Notes under the pieces: model-generated
Database searches by the model: none
What the model was told of the DNA's origin: nothing
Seen by the model: only the letters and a program-made list of their open reading frames with translations
Shown: piece by piece, positions 1 through 5,412 of the stretch
Position numbering within the stretch: the stretch's first letter is position 1
Layout: each line of letters starts with the position of its first letter
Origin: Deltaproteobacteria bacterium
GTDB lineage: Bacteria; Desulfobacterota; Deferrimicrobia; Deferrimicrobiales; Deferrimicrobiaceae
Direction of reading: 5' to 3'
NCBI GenBank assembly: GCA_021802685.1
Contig: JAJZRM010000116.1
Coordinates: 1-8,085, forward strand
Length of the DNA: 8,085 nt
Translations under genes and position numbers: made by a program

Positions 1-1088
1 ATGCGCCGCTTCACCTCGGTCCCGAACCCCTCGGCGCGGGTCTTCGACATCATCTCGATGAGGCCGGAAACCCCTTCCGCGCGGTGGCCGTACCGGACCC
101 CGTCGTACCGCGCGAGGTTCGAAGACGCCTCCGCGGGGGCGATCAGGTAATACGCCGAGAGGGCGTACCCCGTGTGCGGCAGCGACACCTCCACCGCCGA
201 GGCGCCCTGGTCCGTCAACGCCTTCAATGCCCGCTCCACCGCCGCCCGGACCGCGGGGTCCAGCCCGCCGCCTTCGAAATATTCCCTGGGCAGGCCGACG
301 CGCAAACCCTTGACCGGTTTTTCCGCTGCGGCGAGGTAGTCCGGCACCGGCACGTTCACGCAGGTGGAGTCCCGCGGGTCGTGGCCGGCGATGATCCGAA
401 GCAACGCCGCGGAATCGGCGACGGTGCGCGCGACCGGCCCGGCCTGGTCGAGGGAGGAGGCGAAGGCGATCATCCCGTACCGGGAGACGCGCCCGTACGT
501 CGGCTTGACCCCCACGACGCCGCACAGGGAAGCGGGCTGGCGGATCGATCCGCCCGTGTCGGTCCCGACTCCCGCGAAGCACATCGCCGCCGCGACCGCC
601 GCCGCCGTGCCGCCGGAGGAACCGCCCGGGATCCGCGCCGGGTCCCACGGGTTCCGCGTGGGGCCGTAATGGGACGTTTCCGTGGAGGACCCCATGGCGA
701 ATTCGTCCATGTTGTGCTTTCCCAGGAGCACGGCGCCGGAGGCGAGGACCTTTTCGGTCACCGCCGCGTCGTACGGAGGGTCGAAGTCGCGGAGGATCCG
801 GCTGCCGCAGGTGGTCCGAACACCGCGGGTGCAGAAGATGTCCTTGAGCCCGACGGGGACGCCGTGCAACGGCCCGCTCAGGGCGCCTTTGGCCTGTTCC
901 TCGTCGCGCGCCGCCGCCCGCGCCATCGCCCCTTCCCGCAGGACGGTGACATAGGCGTTGATCTTCGGGTCGAGCGCCGATATCCGGTCGAGGAGCGCCG
1001 CGGTGAGCTCGCGGGAGGAGATCTCCTTGTCGCGGACCTTCCGGGCCGCTTCGAGAAGGGTCCACTCGTGGACGGGGGCGTTCGGCAT
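1..1088 (-). CDS. gatA: Asp-tRNA(Asn)/Glu-tRNA(Gln) amidotransferase subunit A, 3' end cut by window
   Basis: GatA is the amidase subunit of the cytoplasmic GatCAB complex. It releases ammonia from glutamine so that GatB can convert mischarged Asp-tRNA(Asn) or Glu-tRNA(Gln) to the amide form. Reading the minus strand from the ATG at 1088 gives 362 uninterrupted codons that leave the left edge. The family is usually about 485 residues, so roughly the last quarter is missing. The amidase signature is intact: Lys82 (GLKD), cis-Ser157 in GGSSGG (155-160) and the nucleophile Ser181 in DTGGS. These Ser-Ser-Lys spacings equal those of characterised GatA proteins with a constant shift of three residues. 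The start lies 7 bases after the gatC stop with only a weak SD-like AGGG at the gatC end, suggesting translation coupled to gatC. A gatB gene may follow beyond the left edge; it is not visible. Family identification is very secure. Confidence 0.97.
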   Translation of the reverse strand, partial: MPNAPVHEWTLLEAARKVRDKEISSRELTAALLDRISALDPKINAYVTVLREGAMARAAARDEEQAKGALSGPLHGVPVGLKDIFCTRGVRTTCGSRILRDFDPPYDAAVTEKVLASGAVLLGKHNMDEFAMGSSTETSHYGPTRNPWDPARIPGGSSGGTAAAVAAAMCFAGVGTDTGGSIRQPASLCGVVGVKPTYGRVSRYGMIAFASSLDQAGPVARTVADSAALLRIIAGHDPRDSTCVNVPVPDYLAAAEKPVKGLRVGLPREYFEGGGLDPAVRAAVERALKALTDQGASAVEVSLPHTGYALSAYYLIAPAEASSNLARYDGVRYGHRAEGVSGLIEMMSKTRAEGFGTEVKRR

Positions 1089-1095
1089 GGAGACC

Positions 1096-1386
1096 CTAAT
1101 CTTCGATGATCCGCGGCACGCGGAAGAAGTCGTCGGCCCGGTCGGGGGCGTTTTTCAGGAGCGCCTCCTTGTCCCCGAAGGGACGCACCGCATCGTCGCG
1201 GAAGGGGGTTCCCATCTCGACGGCATGGGACGTGGGGACGACGTCGCTGGTGTCCAAGAGGTCGAGCTGCTTCATGTAGTCGAGCAGGTTCCCGAGCTGT
1301 TCCCGGAATTGATCCGCCTCCGCGCCGGTCATCGCCAGGCGGGCCAGGCGGGCGACGTGCAACGTTTCCTCCCGCGTGATCGCCAT
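1096..1386 (-). CDS. gatC: Asp-tRNA(Asn)/Glu-tRNA(Gln) amidotransferase subunit C
   Basis: GatC is the small subunit that wraps around GatA and stabilises it against GatB in the tRNA-dependent amidotransferase. The 96-residue product has the family length. Its N-terminal helix reads EETLHVARLARLAM, the middle contains REQLGNLLDYMKQLDLLDT, and the C-terminal tail has the hallmark FFRVPRIIED. The ATG at 1386 is preceded by GAGAGGGG at 1391-1398, a purine-rich ribosome binding site about 4 bases away. The gene is first in an operon with gatA, 7 bases apart, and a candidate sigma-70 promoter lies at 1420-1449. It diverges from the rlmL-like gene across a 147-bp gap. Nothing is unusual in the sequence. 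Confidence 0.96.
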   Translation of the reverse strand: MAITREETLHVARLARLAMTGAEADQFREQLGNLLDYMKQLDLLDTSDVVPTSHAVEMGTPFRDDAVRPFGDKEALLKNAPDRADDFFRVPRIIED

Positions 1387-1390
1387 GGGA

Positions 1391-1398
1391 CCCCTCTC
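1391..1398 (-). promoter_or_regulatory. Ribosome binding site of gatC
   Basis: GAGAGGGG on the minus strand, four bases before the gatC ATG. It supports the start at 1386 over longer minus-strand readings through this region. Confidence 0.6.
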
Positions 1399-1419
1399 GA
1401 TCGTGAACTGTAAAAAATC

Positions 1420-1449
1420 AATTTACCACAGGCGCGCGGGGGGAGGCAA
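1420..1449 (-). promoter_or_regulatory. Candidate sigma-70 promoter of gatCA
   Basis: On the minus strand, TTGCCT (1444-1449, 4 of 6 to the -35 consensus) is followed after 18 bases by TAAATT (1420-1425, 4 of 6 to the -10 consensus). TGG sits directly before the -10 box, giving an extended -10 (TGn). Transcription would start near 1413, about 27 bases before the gatC ATG and upstream of its ribosome binding site. The -10 box overlaps the inverted repeat GTAAA-N7-TTTAC (1410-1426), which could simply reflect the AT-rich patch. Assigned by eye, so only moderately supported. Confidence 0.4.
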
Positions 1450-1533
1450 AACGCCGGGGATGGCCGCGGCCGATCGACCGTGTCCGCGGCGGAACGGCGG
1501 TTCATTGCGCGAGCGGGGGCGTATGATGGGGCA

Positions 1534-2664
1534 ATGACGCAGCGGAAATTTTTCGCCACCACGTTCAAAGGCTTGGAGGAAGCGCTCGCCGGGGAAGTGG
1601 CCGCGCTGGGGGGAGAAGGCGTCTCCATCGGCACCGGAAGCGTTTCGTTCTCCGGAAACATGGCCCTCTGTTACCGCGCCAACCTGTGGCTGCGTTCGGC
1701 GAACCGGGTCGTGATGCTATTGTCGGAATTCCCCGCACCGACCCCCGCCGCCCTCTACGAAGGGGCCCGGGAAGTGCCGTGGCACGAGCTCTTCCCGCCC
1801 GAACGCACCATCGCCGTGGACGCCACCGTGCGCGATTCAGGGCTAACCCATTCCCATTTCGCCGCGCAGAAGACCAAGGACGCGGTCGCGGACGGTTTTC
1901 GGGACGCCTTGGGGCGCCGCCCGGACGTGAACACCTCCTCGCCGGACGTGCGGATCGTCGTCCGCATCGTGCAGGACGCCTGTTCCATTTCCCTCGACAC
2001 CTCGGGGGAAAGCCTGAACCGCCGCGGCTACCGTTCCCACCCGACCGAGGCGTCCCTGAAAGAGACGCTGGCGGCGGGACTGCTGCTTCTCGCGGGCTGG
2101 CGGGAAGACGAACCGCTGATCGATCCGGCCTGCGGCGCGGGAACGATCCCGATCGAGGCGGCGCTGATCGCGGGGAACATCGCCCCGGGATCGCTGGGGC
2201 GCTCCTTCGGGTTCCAGCGCCTGCACGGGTATGACCGGAAGCGTTGGGAAGCATTGGTGACCGAAGCCCGCGGGTCGGAACGGCGCGGGAAGGCGACGCG
2301 CATCGAGGGAAGCGACATCTCGCCGGAGGCGGTGGCCGGGGCGATCCGGAACGCGGCTAACGCAAAAATCAGGGAACGGATACAATTTTCCGCCCGGTCG
2401 ATTCGGAATTTCTCGCCCGGCGAAGGGCCCGGAACGATTCTCTGCAACCCGCCCTACGGCGCCCGCCTGCCCGGCGGCCCGCAGGTGGAGTCGTTCTACC
2501 GGGAATTGGGCGAGGCGCTGAAAAAAAGGTGCCGCGGCTGGACGGCGTACCTGCTTTCGGGGAATCCCTCCGCCACCCGGTTCCTGGGGCTGAAGGCGTC
2601 CCGGAAGTTCCCCGTGATGAACGGCCCCATCGACTGCCGCCTGCTGAGATACGACCTGTACTGA
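1534..2664 (+). CDS. rlmL: THUMP-domain 23S rRNA guanine-N2 methyltransferase (RlmL/YpsC type)
   Basis: Predicted SAM-dependent RNA methyltransferase of the RlmL/YpsC family, whose characterised members make m2G in 23S rRNA. The 376-residue length matches stand-alone RlmL proteins; it lacks the C-terminal RlmK half found in the E. coli fusion. An N-terminal ferredoxin-like segment (FFATTFKGLEEALAGEV, 6-22) precedes a THUMP domain (about 50-165) ending in the family hallmark SGESLNRRGYR (157-167). The Rossmann methyltransferase follows, with the SAM-binding motif DPACGAGT (197-204), an acidic residue in GSDIS (259-263) and the catalytic NPPYG (305-309). An in-frame GTG at 1480 would add 18 residues without similarity or ribosome site; the ATG at 1534 places FFATTFKGLE at the usual N-terminal distance. 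No clear SD precedes it, only GGGG two bases upstream, while TATGAT at 1522-1527 could be a -10 box for a nearly leaderless transcript. The family is secure; which base is modified is inferred. Confidence 0.9.
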   Translation: MTQRKFFATTFKGLEEALAGEVAALGGEGVSIGTGSVSFSGNMALCYRANLWLRSANRVVMLLSEFPAPTPAALYEGAREVPWHELFPPERTIAVDATVRDSGLTHSHFAAQKTKDAVADGFRDALGRRPDVNTSSPDVRIVVRIVQDACSISLDTSGESLNRRGYRSHPTEASLKETLAAGLLLLAGWREDEPLIDPACGAGTIPIEAALIAGNIAPGSLGRSFGFQRLHGYDRKRWEALVTEARGSERRGKATRIEGSDISPEAVAGAIRNAANAKIRERIQFSARSIRNFSPGEGPGTILCNPPYGARLPGGPQVESFYRELGEALKKRCRGWTAYLLSGNPSATRFLGLKASRKFPVMNGPIDCRLLRYDLY

Positions 2665-2682
2665 TGAATTAATTCCTGAAGT

Positions 2683-3705
2683 TCACGCCCCGAAGCGGGA
2701 AAGCACCCCTTCCAGCCGCCTTCGGCCGGTGGCCGTCTCTTCGAACGGGTCTTCCTTCAGGCGGTGCGGCAGGGCCAGCCGGAACGCGTCGGACAGGCAC
2801 TCCTCGTCGGGCGACGGGATCCCCTTGATCGCCGCAAGGGCCTTCGCCGCCTTCAGCACGGTGATGTCGCCGCGGTGCCCCGCCACGCCCAGTTCCACCA
2901 CGACGGCCACCACCGATTCGAGGATCGACCCCGGGACGTCGACCCGGGGGAGCGTCTCGCGCGCGGCCACCAGCCGGGCGCGCAGTTCCCGGTCCTCCCG
3001 GTCCCACATCCCGTGGAACGCGTCGTCGTCCTTCTCGAAGAGCAGGACGCGTTCCACGATCGCCTTCCGCGATTCCACGTTCCGCTCCCCGGAGATCTCC
3101 ACGCACAGCCCGAACCGGTCCAGCAACTGGGGGCGCAACTCCCCCTCCTCCGGGTTCATCGTCCCCACCAGCAGGAACCGCGACGGGTGACGGTAACTCA
3201 CGCCCTCGCGCATCACCACGTTCACGCCCGACACCGCCACGTCCAGAAGAACGTCCACCACGTGGTCGTCCAAAAGGTTCACTTCATCGATGTACAGGAC
3301 GTTCCCGTTCGCCTTCCCCAACACCCCCATCTCGAACTTCCGGCTCCCCTCCCGCAGCGCCGCCTCCAGGTCCAGGCTTCCCACCACGCGGTCCTCCGAC
3401 GCGTTCAGCGGAAGGTCCACCACCTCCACCGGACGCTCTTCATGCGCCAGCCGCTCGCCCGACGCTTCCCGCGCGCGGCACTCGTCGCACAACGGCGTCC
3501 CCTTCACGCACCCGAACCGGCAGCCGCTCACCACCTCCTTCGGCGGGAGCACCGCCGCGAACGAACGCACCGCCGTCGTCTTCCCCGTCCCTTTCTCCCC
3601 CCGGAGAAGAACCCCCCCGATCGACGGGTCCACCGCGTTCACCAGCAGCCCCTTCTTCAACAGGTCCTGCCCCACCAACGCGCTGAAGGGAAAATAACCG
3701 CCCAC
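2683..3705 (-). CDS. Magnesium/cobalt chelatase-type AAA+ ATPase (BchI/ChlI-like), no partner subunits in view
   Basis: AAA+ ATPase of the BchI/ChlI clade, the motor subunit that, with a D (VWA) subunit, drives metal insertion into tetrapyrroles by an H/CobN-type chelatase. The 340-residue product is the normal length for subunit I. It shows Walker A GEKGTGKT (36-43), Walker B VLYIDE (136-141), sensor 1 VGTMNPEEGEL (180-190), the arginine-finger segment RPQLLDRFGL (191-200) and a sensor-2 region GHRGDITVLKAAKAL (276-290). After the first strand-helix unit lies a Cys4 cluster, C62-x3-C66-x6-C73-x2-C76, probably a small metal site; similar clusters occur in other BchI-like ATPases. The GTG start is chosen because GGGAGGG lies 8 bases upstream. 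The gene converges with rlmL (18 bp between stops), so nothing follows it on its strand there. No VWA, CobN/BchH or tetrapyrrole gene is visible, so substrate and pathway remain unknown; a MoxR-like chaperone role is a less likely alternative. Confidence 0.88.
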   Translation of the reverse strand: MGGYFPFSALVGQDLLKKGLLVNAVDPSIGGVLLRGEKGTGKTTAVRSFAAVLPPKEVVSGCRFGCVKGTPLCDECRAREASGERLAHEERPVEVVDLPLNASEDRVVGSLDLEAALREGSRKFEMGVLGKANGNVLYIDEVNLLDDHVVDVLLDVAVSGVNVVMREGVSYRHPSRFLLVGTMNPEEGELRPQLLDRFGLCVEISGERNVESRKAIVERVLLFEKDDDAFHGMWDREDRELRARLVAARETLPRVDVPGSILESVVAVVVELGVAGHRGDITVLKAAKALAAIKGIPSPDEECLSDAFRLALPHRLKEDPFEETATGRRRLEGVLSRFGA

Positions 3706-3713
3706 GGCACGAA

Positions 3714-3720
3714 CCCTCCC
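3714..3720 (-). promoter_or_regulatory. Ribosome binding site deciding the GTG start of the chelatase ATPase
   Basis: GGGAGGG on the minus strand, eight bases before the GTG at 3705. A second GTG five bases further upstream is out of frame, so this site fixes the start. Confidence 0.7.
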
Positions 3721-3740
3721 ACCCCCATTAGATGTGCGGC

Positions 3741-3767
3741 GGACCGTTCCCGGACCGGACCGTTTCC
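3741..3767 (-). repeat. Short direct repeat with 16-bp period upstream of the chelatase ATPase
   Basis: On the minus strand GGAAACGGTCC (3757-3767) recurs as GGGAACGGTCC (3741-3751), 10 of 11 bases identical, separated by GGTCC. The pair lies between a TATAAT box at 3796-3801 and the start codon at 3705, where an operator or a second promoter could sit. Read as a promoter, GGAAAC-N16-GGTCC resembles the GAAAC-type -35 elements used by many ECF sigma factors, and the implied leader would be about 25 bases. Function is not shown by sequence alone. Confidence 0.45.
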
Positions 3768-3795
3768 AATTCCAACCCGGAGAACGCCGGTGAAT

Positions 3796-3801
3796 ATTAT
3801 A
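3796..3801 (-). promoter_or_regulatory. Perfect -10 box (TATAAT) upstream of the chelatase ATPase
   Basis: TATAAT occurs on the minus strand in an AT-rich island (about 3791-3826) that stands out in otherwise GC-rich DNA. No good -35 hexamer is found at 16-18 bases; the best spaced sequence is CGTAAA. A start near 3789 would give a leader of about 84 bases containing the direct repeat at 3741-3767. It supports separate transcription of the chelatase gene from the sigma/anti-sigma operon. No convincing hairpin terminator for that operon is seen in the 139-bp gap. Confidence 0.4.
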
Positions 3802-3844
3802 AAGCGATAAAACGTTGGTTTACGAATGAGGGGGATCGGGCTGC

Positions 3845-4357
3845 TTATGCCAGGAAGAATTCCTCGTCGGGAGGAAGGGATTCCATCAGGCGGGTCACGT
3901 GTTCCTGGATCTCTTCCGGATGGGGACCGTTCAATCCCCGGGTTTTCAAGACGGAATCAAAATACTCCTTGCATTCCCGGCAGTTGGCGCAATGGCTTTC
4001 AACCAGGAGGGCAGCCATCGAGGACAGCTTCGCTTCGATCGCGGCTCTGCAGAACGCGAGGACCTTCTCCCTGCGCTCCCGTTCGACCTGGAGGTGGTAC
4101 TCCTCCATCTGCTCCGGAAATTTTTCCGTGGCCGCGACGAGGAACGAGGCCAGGCGTTCGCGGACTTCGTCGGGGATTTTGTATTCGATGCATTTGCGCA
4201 GTTCGGAGGCTTTCCGGCACGTCATGCGGTAGGTTTTCGCGAAGTTCATGCACGGCTCGCACATAGCCATGTGTCCGTCGAGCTCGGCCCGCATCCTCGG
4301 GTCCATGCTTCCGTCGAAATAATCCGCGAGGAGGTACGCCAGCTCTTTGCAATTCAT
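3845..4357 (-). CDS. Cytoplasmic zinc-binding anti-sigma factor with two H-x3-C-x2-C motifs
   Basis: Probable anti-sigma factor that sequesters the ECF sigma factor encoded just upstream. The first 40 residues form a zf-HC2/ZAS domain: Cys3, His29, Cys33 and Cys36 (C-x25-H-x3-C-x2-C), the RsrA/ChrR-type zinc site. The rest is a charged helical region (about 60-118) and then a second motif of the same spacing, His122-x3-Cys126-x2-Cys129, with additional Cys103 and Cys123 nearby. No hydrophobic membrane segment is present, so it should be soluble, unlike membrane-anchored anti-sigma factors. At 170 residues it is longer than one-domain ZAS proteins of about 100. The ATG lies 4 bases after the sigma TGA, and its SD (AAGGTGG) lies in the last sigma codons, so the two are translationally coupled. 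What releases the sigma factor is unknown; oxidation or metal loss at the zinc sites is plausible for this class. Confidence 0.85.
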   Translation of the reverse strand: MNCKELAYLLADYFDGSMDPRMRAELDGHMAMCEPCMNFAKTYRMTCRKASELRKCIEYKIPDEVRERLASFLVAATEKFPEQMEEYHLQVERERREKVLAFCRAAIEAKLSSMAALLVESHCANCRECKEYFDSVLKTRGLNGPHPEEIQEHVTRLMESLPPDEEFFLA

Positions 4358-4361
4358 GGGG

Positions 4362-4967
4362 TCATTCCACCTTCCCTTCCTTTAAATAGCGGGATAATTG
4401 CTCGCGAAGATAGAGACGGGCGCGATGAAGCCGGGATTTCACCGCGGGAACGGTCATCCCGAGGACTTTTGCGGTTTCTTCGTTGGATAACCCCTCGATG
4501 TCGCTCAGGACGAACACGACCCTGTACTTTTCCGACAGCTCCTCGGTGAACTTGCGGATCATCATGCCGAGTTCCTCGTTCAGCGCCTTGCGTTCGACTT
4601 CCTTGCTCCAGTCGTCCATCGGGGAGGCGTGCATTCCGTCCTCGGTGAAGACCGGCATGAACTCTTCGATGGCGACCGTGTCGTTCCTCCGCTTGCCGCG
4701 AAGCCGCATGAGGCACGTATTGACGCAGATCCGGTACATCCAGGAGTAGAAGGCCGAGTTCCCCTTGAACGTGTCGACCTTCCGGATCACCGTCATGAAT
4801 ACGTCCTGGGCGGCTTCCTCCGCGTCGCTCTCGTTCTTGAGGATCGACATCGCAAGGTTGAAGATCTTCCCCTGATACTGGCGGAGAAGTTCGTCCACCG
4901 CCCCCGGGGCCCCCTTGCGAAGCCGCTCCAACAGCCCTTCATCTTCCTTCCACCGTTCGGCGGACAT
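4362..4967 (-). CDS. ECF-type RNA polymerase sigma factor (RpoE-like)
   Basis: Alternative sigma factor of the extracytoplasmic-function class, directing RNA polymerase to a specialised regulon. The 201-residue product has only regions 2 and 4. Region 2 spans about 25-95, with the core-binding helix DAEEAAQDVFMTVIRKVDTF (48-67) and the -10 recognition and melting helix SAFYSWMYRICVNTCLMRLR (71-90). A linker of about 45 residues contains the segment EDGMHASPMDDWS (109-121). Region 4 spans about 135-192, with the helix-turn-helix SNEETAKVLGMTVPAVKSRL (161-180). The ATG at 4967 has a strong SD, AAGGAG, six bases upstream. It is first in an operon with the anti-sigma gene. I found no convincing sigma-70 promoter or copy of an ECF promoter upstream, so autoregulation cannot be claimed. 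The stimulus and regulon are not evident; the neighbouring chelatase ATPase gene is one candidate target. Confidence 0.93.
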   Translation of the reverse strand: MSAERWKEDEGLLERLRKGAPGAVDELLRQYQGKIFNLAMSILKNESDAEEAAQDVFMTVIRKVDTFKGNSAFYSWMYRICVNTCLMRLRGKRRNDTVAIEEFMPVFTEDGMHASPMDDWSKEVERKALNEELGMMIRKFTEELSEKYRVVFVLSDIEGLSNEETAKVLGMTVPAVKSRLHRARLYLREQLSRYLKEGKVE

Positions 4968-4973
4968 TCACGG

Positions 4974-4979
4974 CTCCTT
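4974..4979 (-). promoter_or_regulatory. Strong ribosome binding site of the ECF sigma gene
   Basis: AAGGAG on the minus strand, six bases before the ATG at 4967. It fixes the start and argues against longer minus-strand readings reaching into 4968-5175. Confidence 0.75.
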
Positions 4980-5151
4980 GTAAGATTCGACCGATCCGCG
5001 GGAGTTTCCGCGTTTCTTCTGGAAGTAAATCAAGGAGTATCACGTTTCTTCCGAACCGCGCAAGCCCGCCCCGGGAAACGCTCCGCGAAGGCCGATTCGC
5101 GATGATTCTCCGATCTTCCGCCGAAAACCTTCCGATGCGCGGCCTTTGTCC
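4980..5151. other. Intergenic region upstream of the sigma operon, no gene seen
   Basis: This stretch between the divergent sigma gene and the small membrane-protein gene must hold the sigma operon promoter. On the minus strand there is TTGCGC followed at 18 bases by TACTCC with a TG extension (about 5024-5065), and a GGAAAC at 5004-5009, but neither gives a good complete promoter. Initiation from the latter would fall inside the ribosome binding site. Several short open readings cross the region, but they lack ribosome sites and recognisable domains. Confidence 0.4.
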
Positions 5152-5180
5152 TTGGCGGCGGAGGAGGAATCCCATAAAAT
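5152..5180 (+). promoter_or_regulatory. Sigma-70-type promoter of the small membrane-protein gene
   Basis: TTGGCG (5152-5157, 4 of 6 to TTGACA), an optimal 17-base spacer and TAAAAT (5175-5180, 5 of 6 to TATAAT). Transcription would begin near 5187, about 42 bases before the GTG at 5229. This is the best promoter match in the window, and it places an upstream ATG at 5184 at or before the transcript start, which supports the shorter protein. Confidence 0.6.
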
Positions 5181-5228
5181 AAGATGGTACGTGTGCCGGG
5201 GAAATCGTCCTGCCCGGGAGAGGAAGAC

Positions 5229-5390
5229 GTGAAAAGAAACCACCTGATGATCTTCGCCATGTTGACCGCCGGGGCGGCGACGTTCCTTCTCGCCCTGATG
5301 CGGCGGCGGGAGTTCGCTCCCGCCATCCCCTATTCCCGCCCGGAAGGCGGCGAGAGGGAAGGAGAATTCGAGCTTTTCATCGGCTCGTAG
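5229..5390 (+). CDS. Small single-pass membrane protein, 53 residues, unknown function
   Basis: I do not recognise this gene. It encodes a 53-residue protein with a short basic N-terminus (MKRNH), one hydrophobic segment (about residues 6-24, LMIFAMLTAGAATFLLALM), then RRR, a Pro/Arg stretch and an acidic C-terminal tail ending EFELFIGS. Three points support coding. GAGAGGA lies just upstream of the GTG. A good promoter lies about 50-75 bases upstream. About 43 of 53 codons end in G or C, as in neighbouring genes. An in-frame ATG at 5184 would add 15 residues but coincides with the predicted transcript start. No signal-peptidase or lipobox motif is clear, so it is more likely a membrane anchor than secreted. 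It diverges from the sigma operon and converges with the helicase gene (22 bp between stops). Possible roles such as a small regulator or membrane-complex accessory are guesses. Confidence 0.6.
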   Translation: MKRNHLMIFAMLTAGAATFLLALMRRREFAPAIPYSRPEGGEREGEFELFIGS

Positions 5391-5412
5391 GCGCCGCGGT
5401 TCCCGAAGGCAT

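Noticed and set aside
84..1109. A 341-codon plus-strand open reading frame opposite gatA
   Set aside because: Arg/Gly-rich antisense shadow; the minus-strand reading gives a continuous GatA with all catalytic residues.
1410..1426. Inverted repeat GTAAA-N7-TTTAC upstream of gatC as a regulator operator
   Set aside because: Short arms in an AT-rich promoter patch, overlapping a candidate -10 box; chance is a sufficient explanation without conservation data.
2521..2527. A run of seven A in the rlmL-like gene as a possible programmed frameshift site
   Set aside because: The zero-frame phasing (AAA AAA AGG) does not form the usual slippery heptamer, and the reading frame continues to the normal C-terminus.
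2665..2682. GAATTAATTC palindrome between the convergent stops of rlmL and the chelatase gene, considered as a terminator
   Set aside because: Five-base arms with no loop and no adjacent U-tract on either strand; no credible intrinsic terminator.
2764..3810. A 348-codon plus-strand open reading frame opposite the chelatase ATPase
   Set aside because: His/Arg/Val/Pro-rich low-complexity composition with no ribosome site; the minus strand carries intact AAA+ motifs.
4939..5326. Several overlapping minus-strand ORFs of 67-98 codons upstream of the sigma gene
   Set aside because: They overlap one another or the sigma N-terminus, and they lack recognisable domains and convincing ribosome sites. 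The AAGGAG site before 4967 explains translation here.
5391..5412. Convergent gap between the small membrane-protein gene and the helicase, searched for a terminator
   Set aside because: No stem with a following T-run is present; only short GC-rich partial complementarity.
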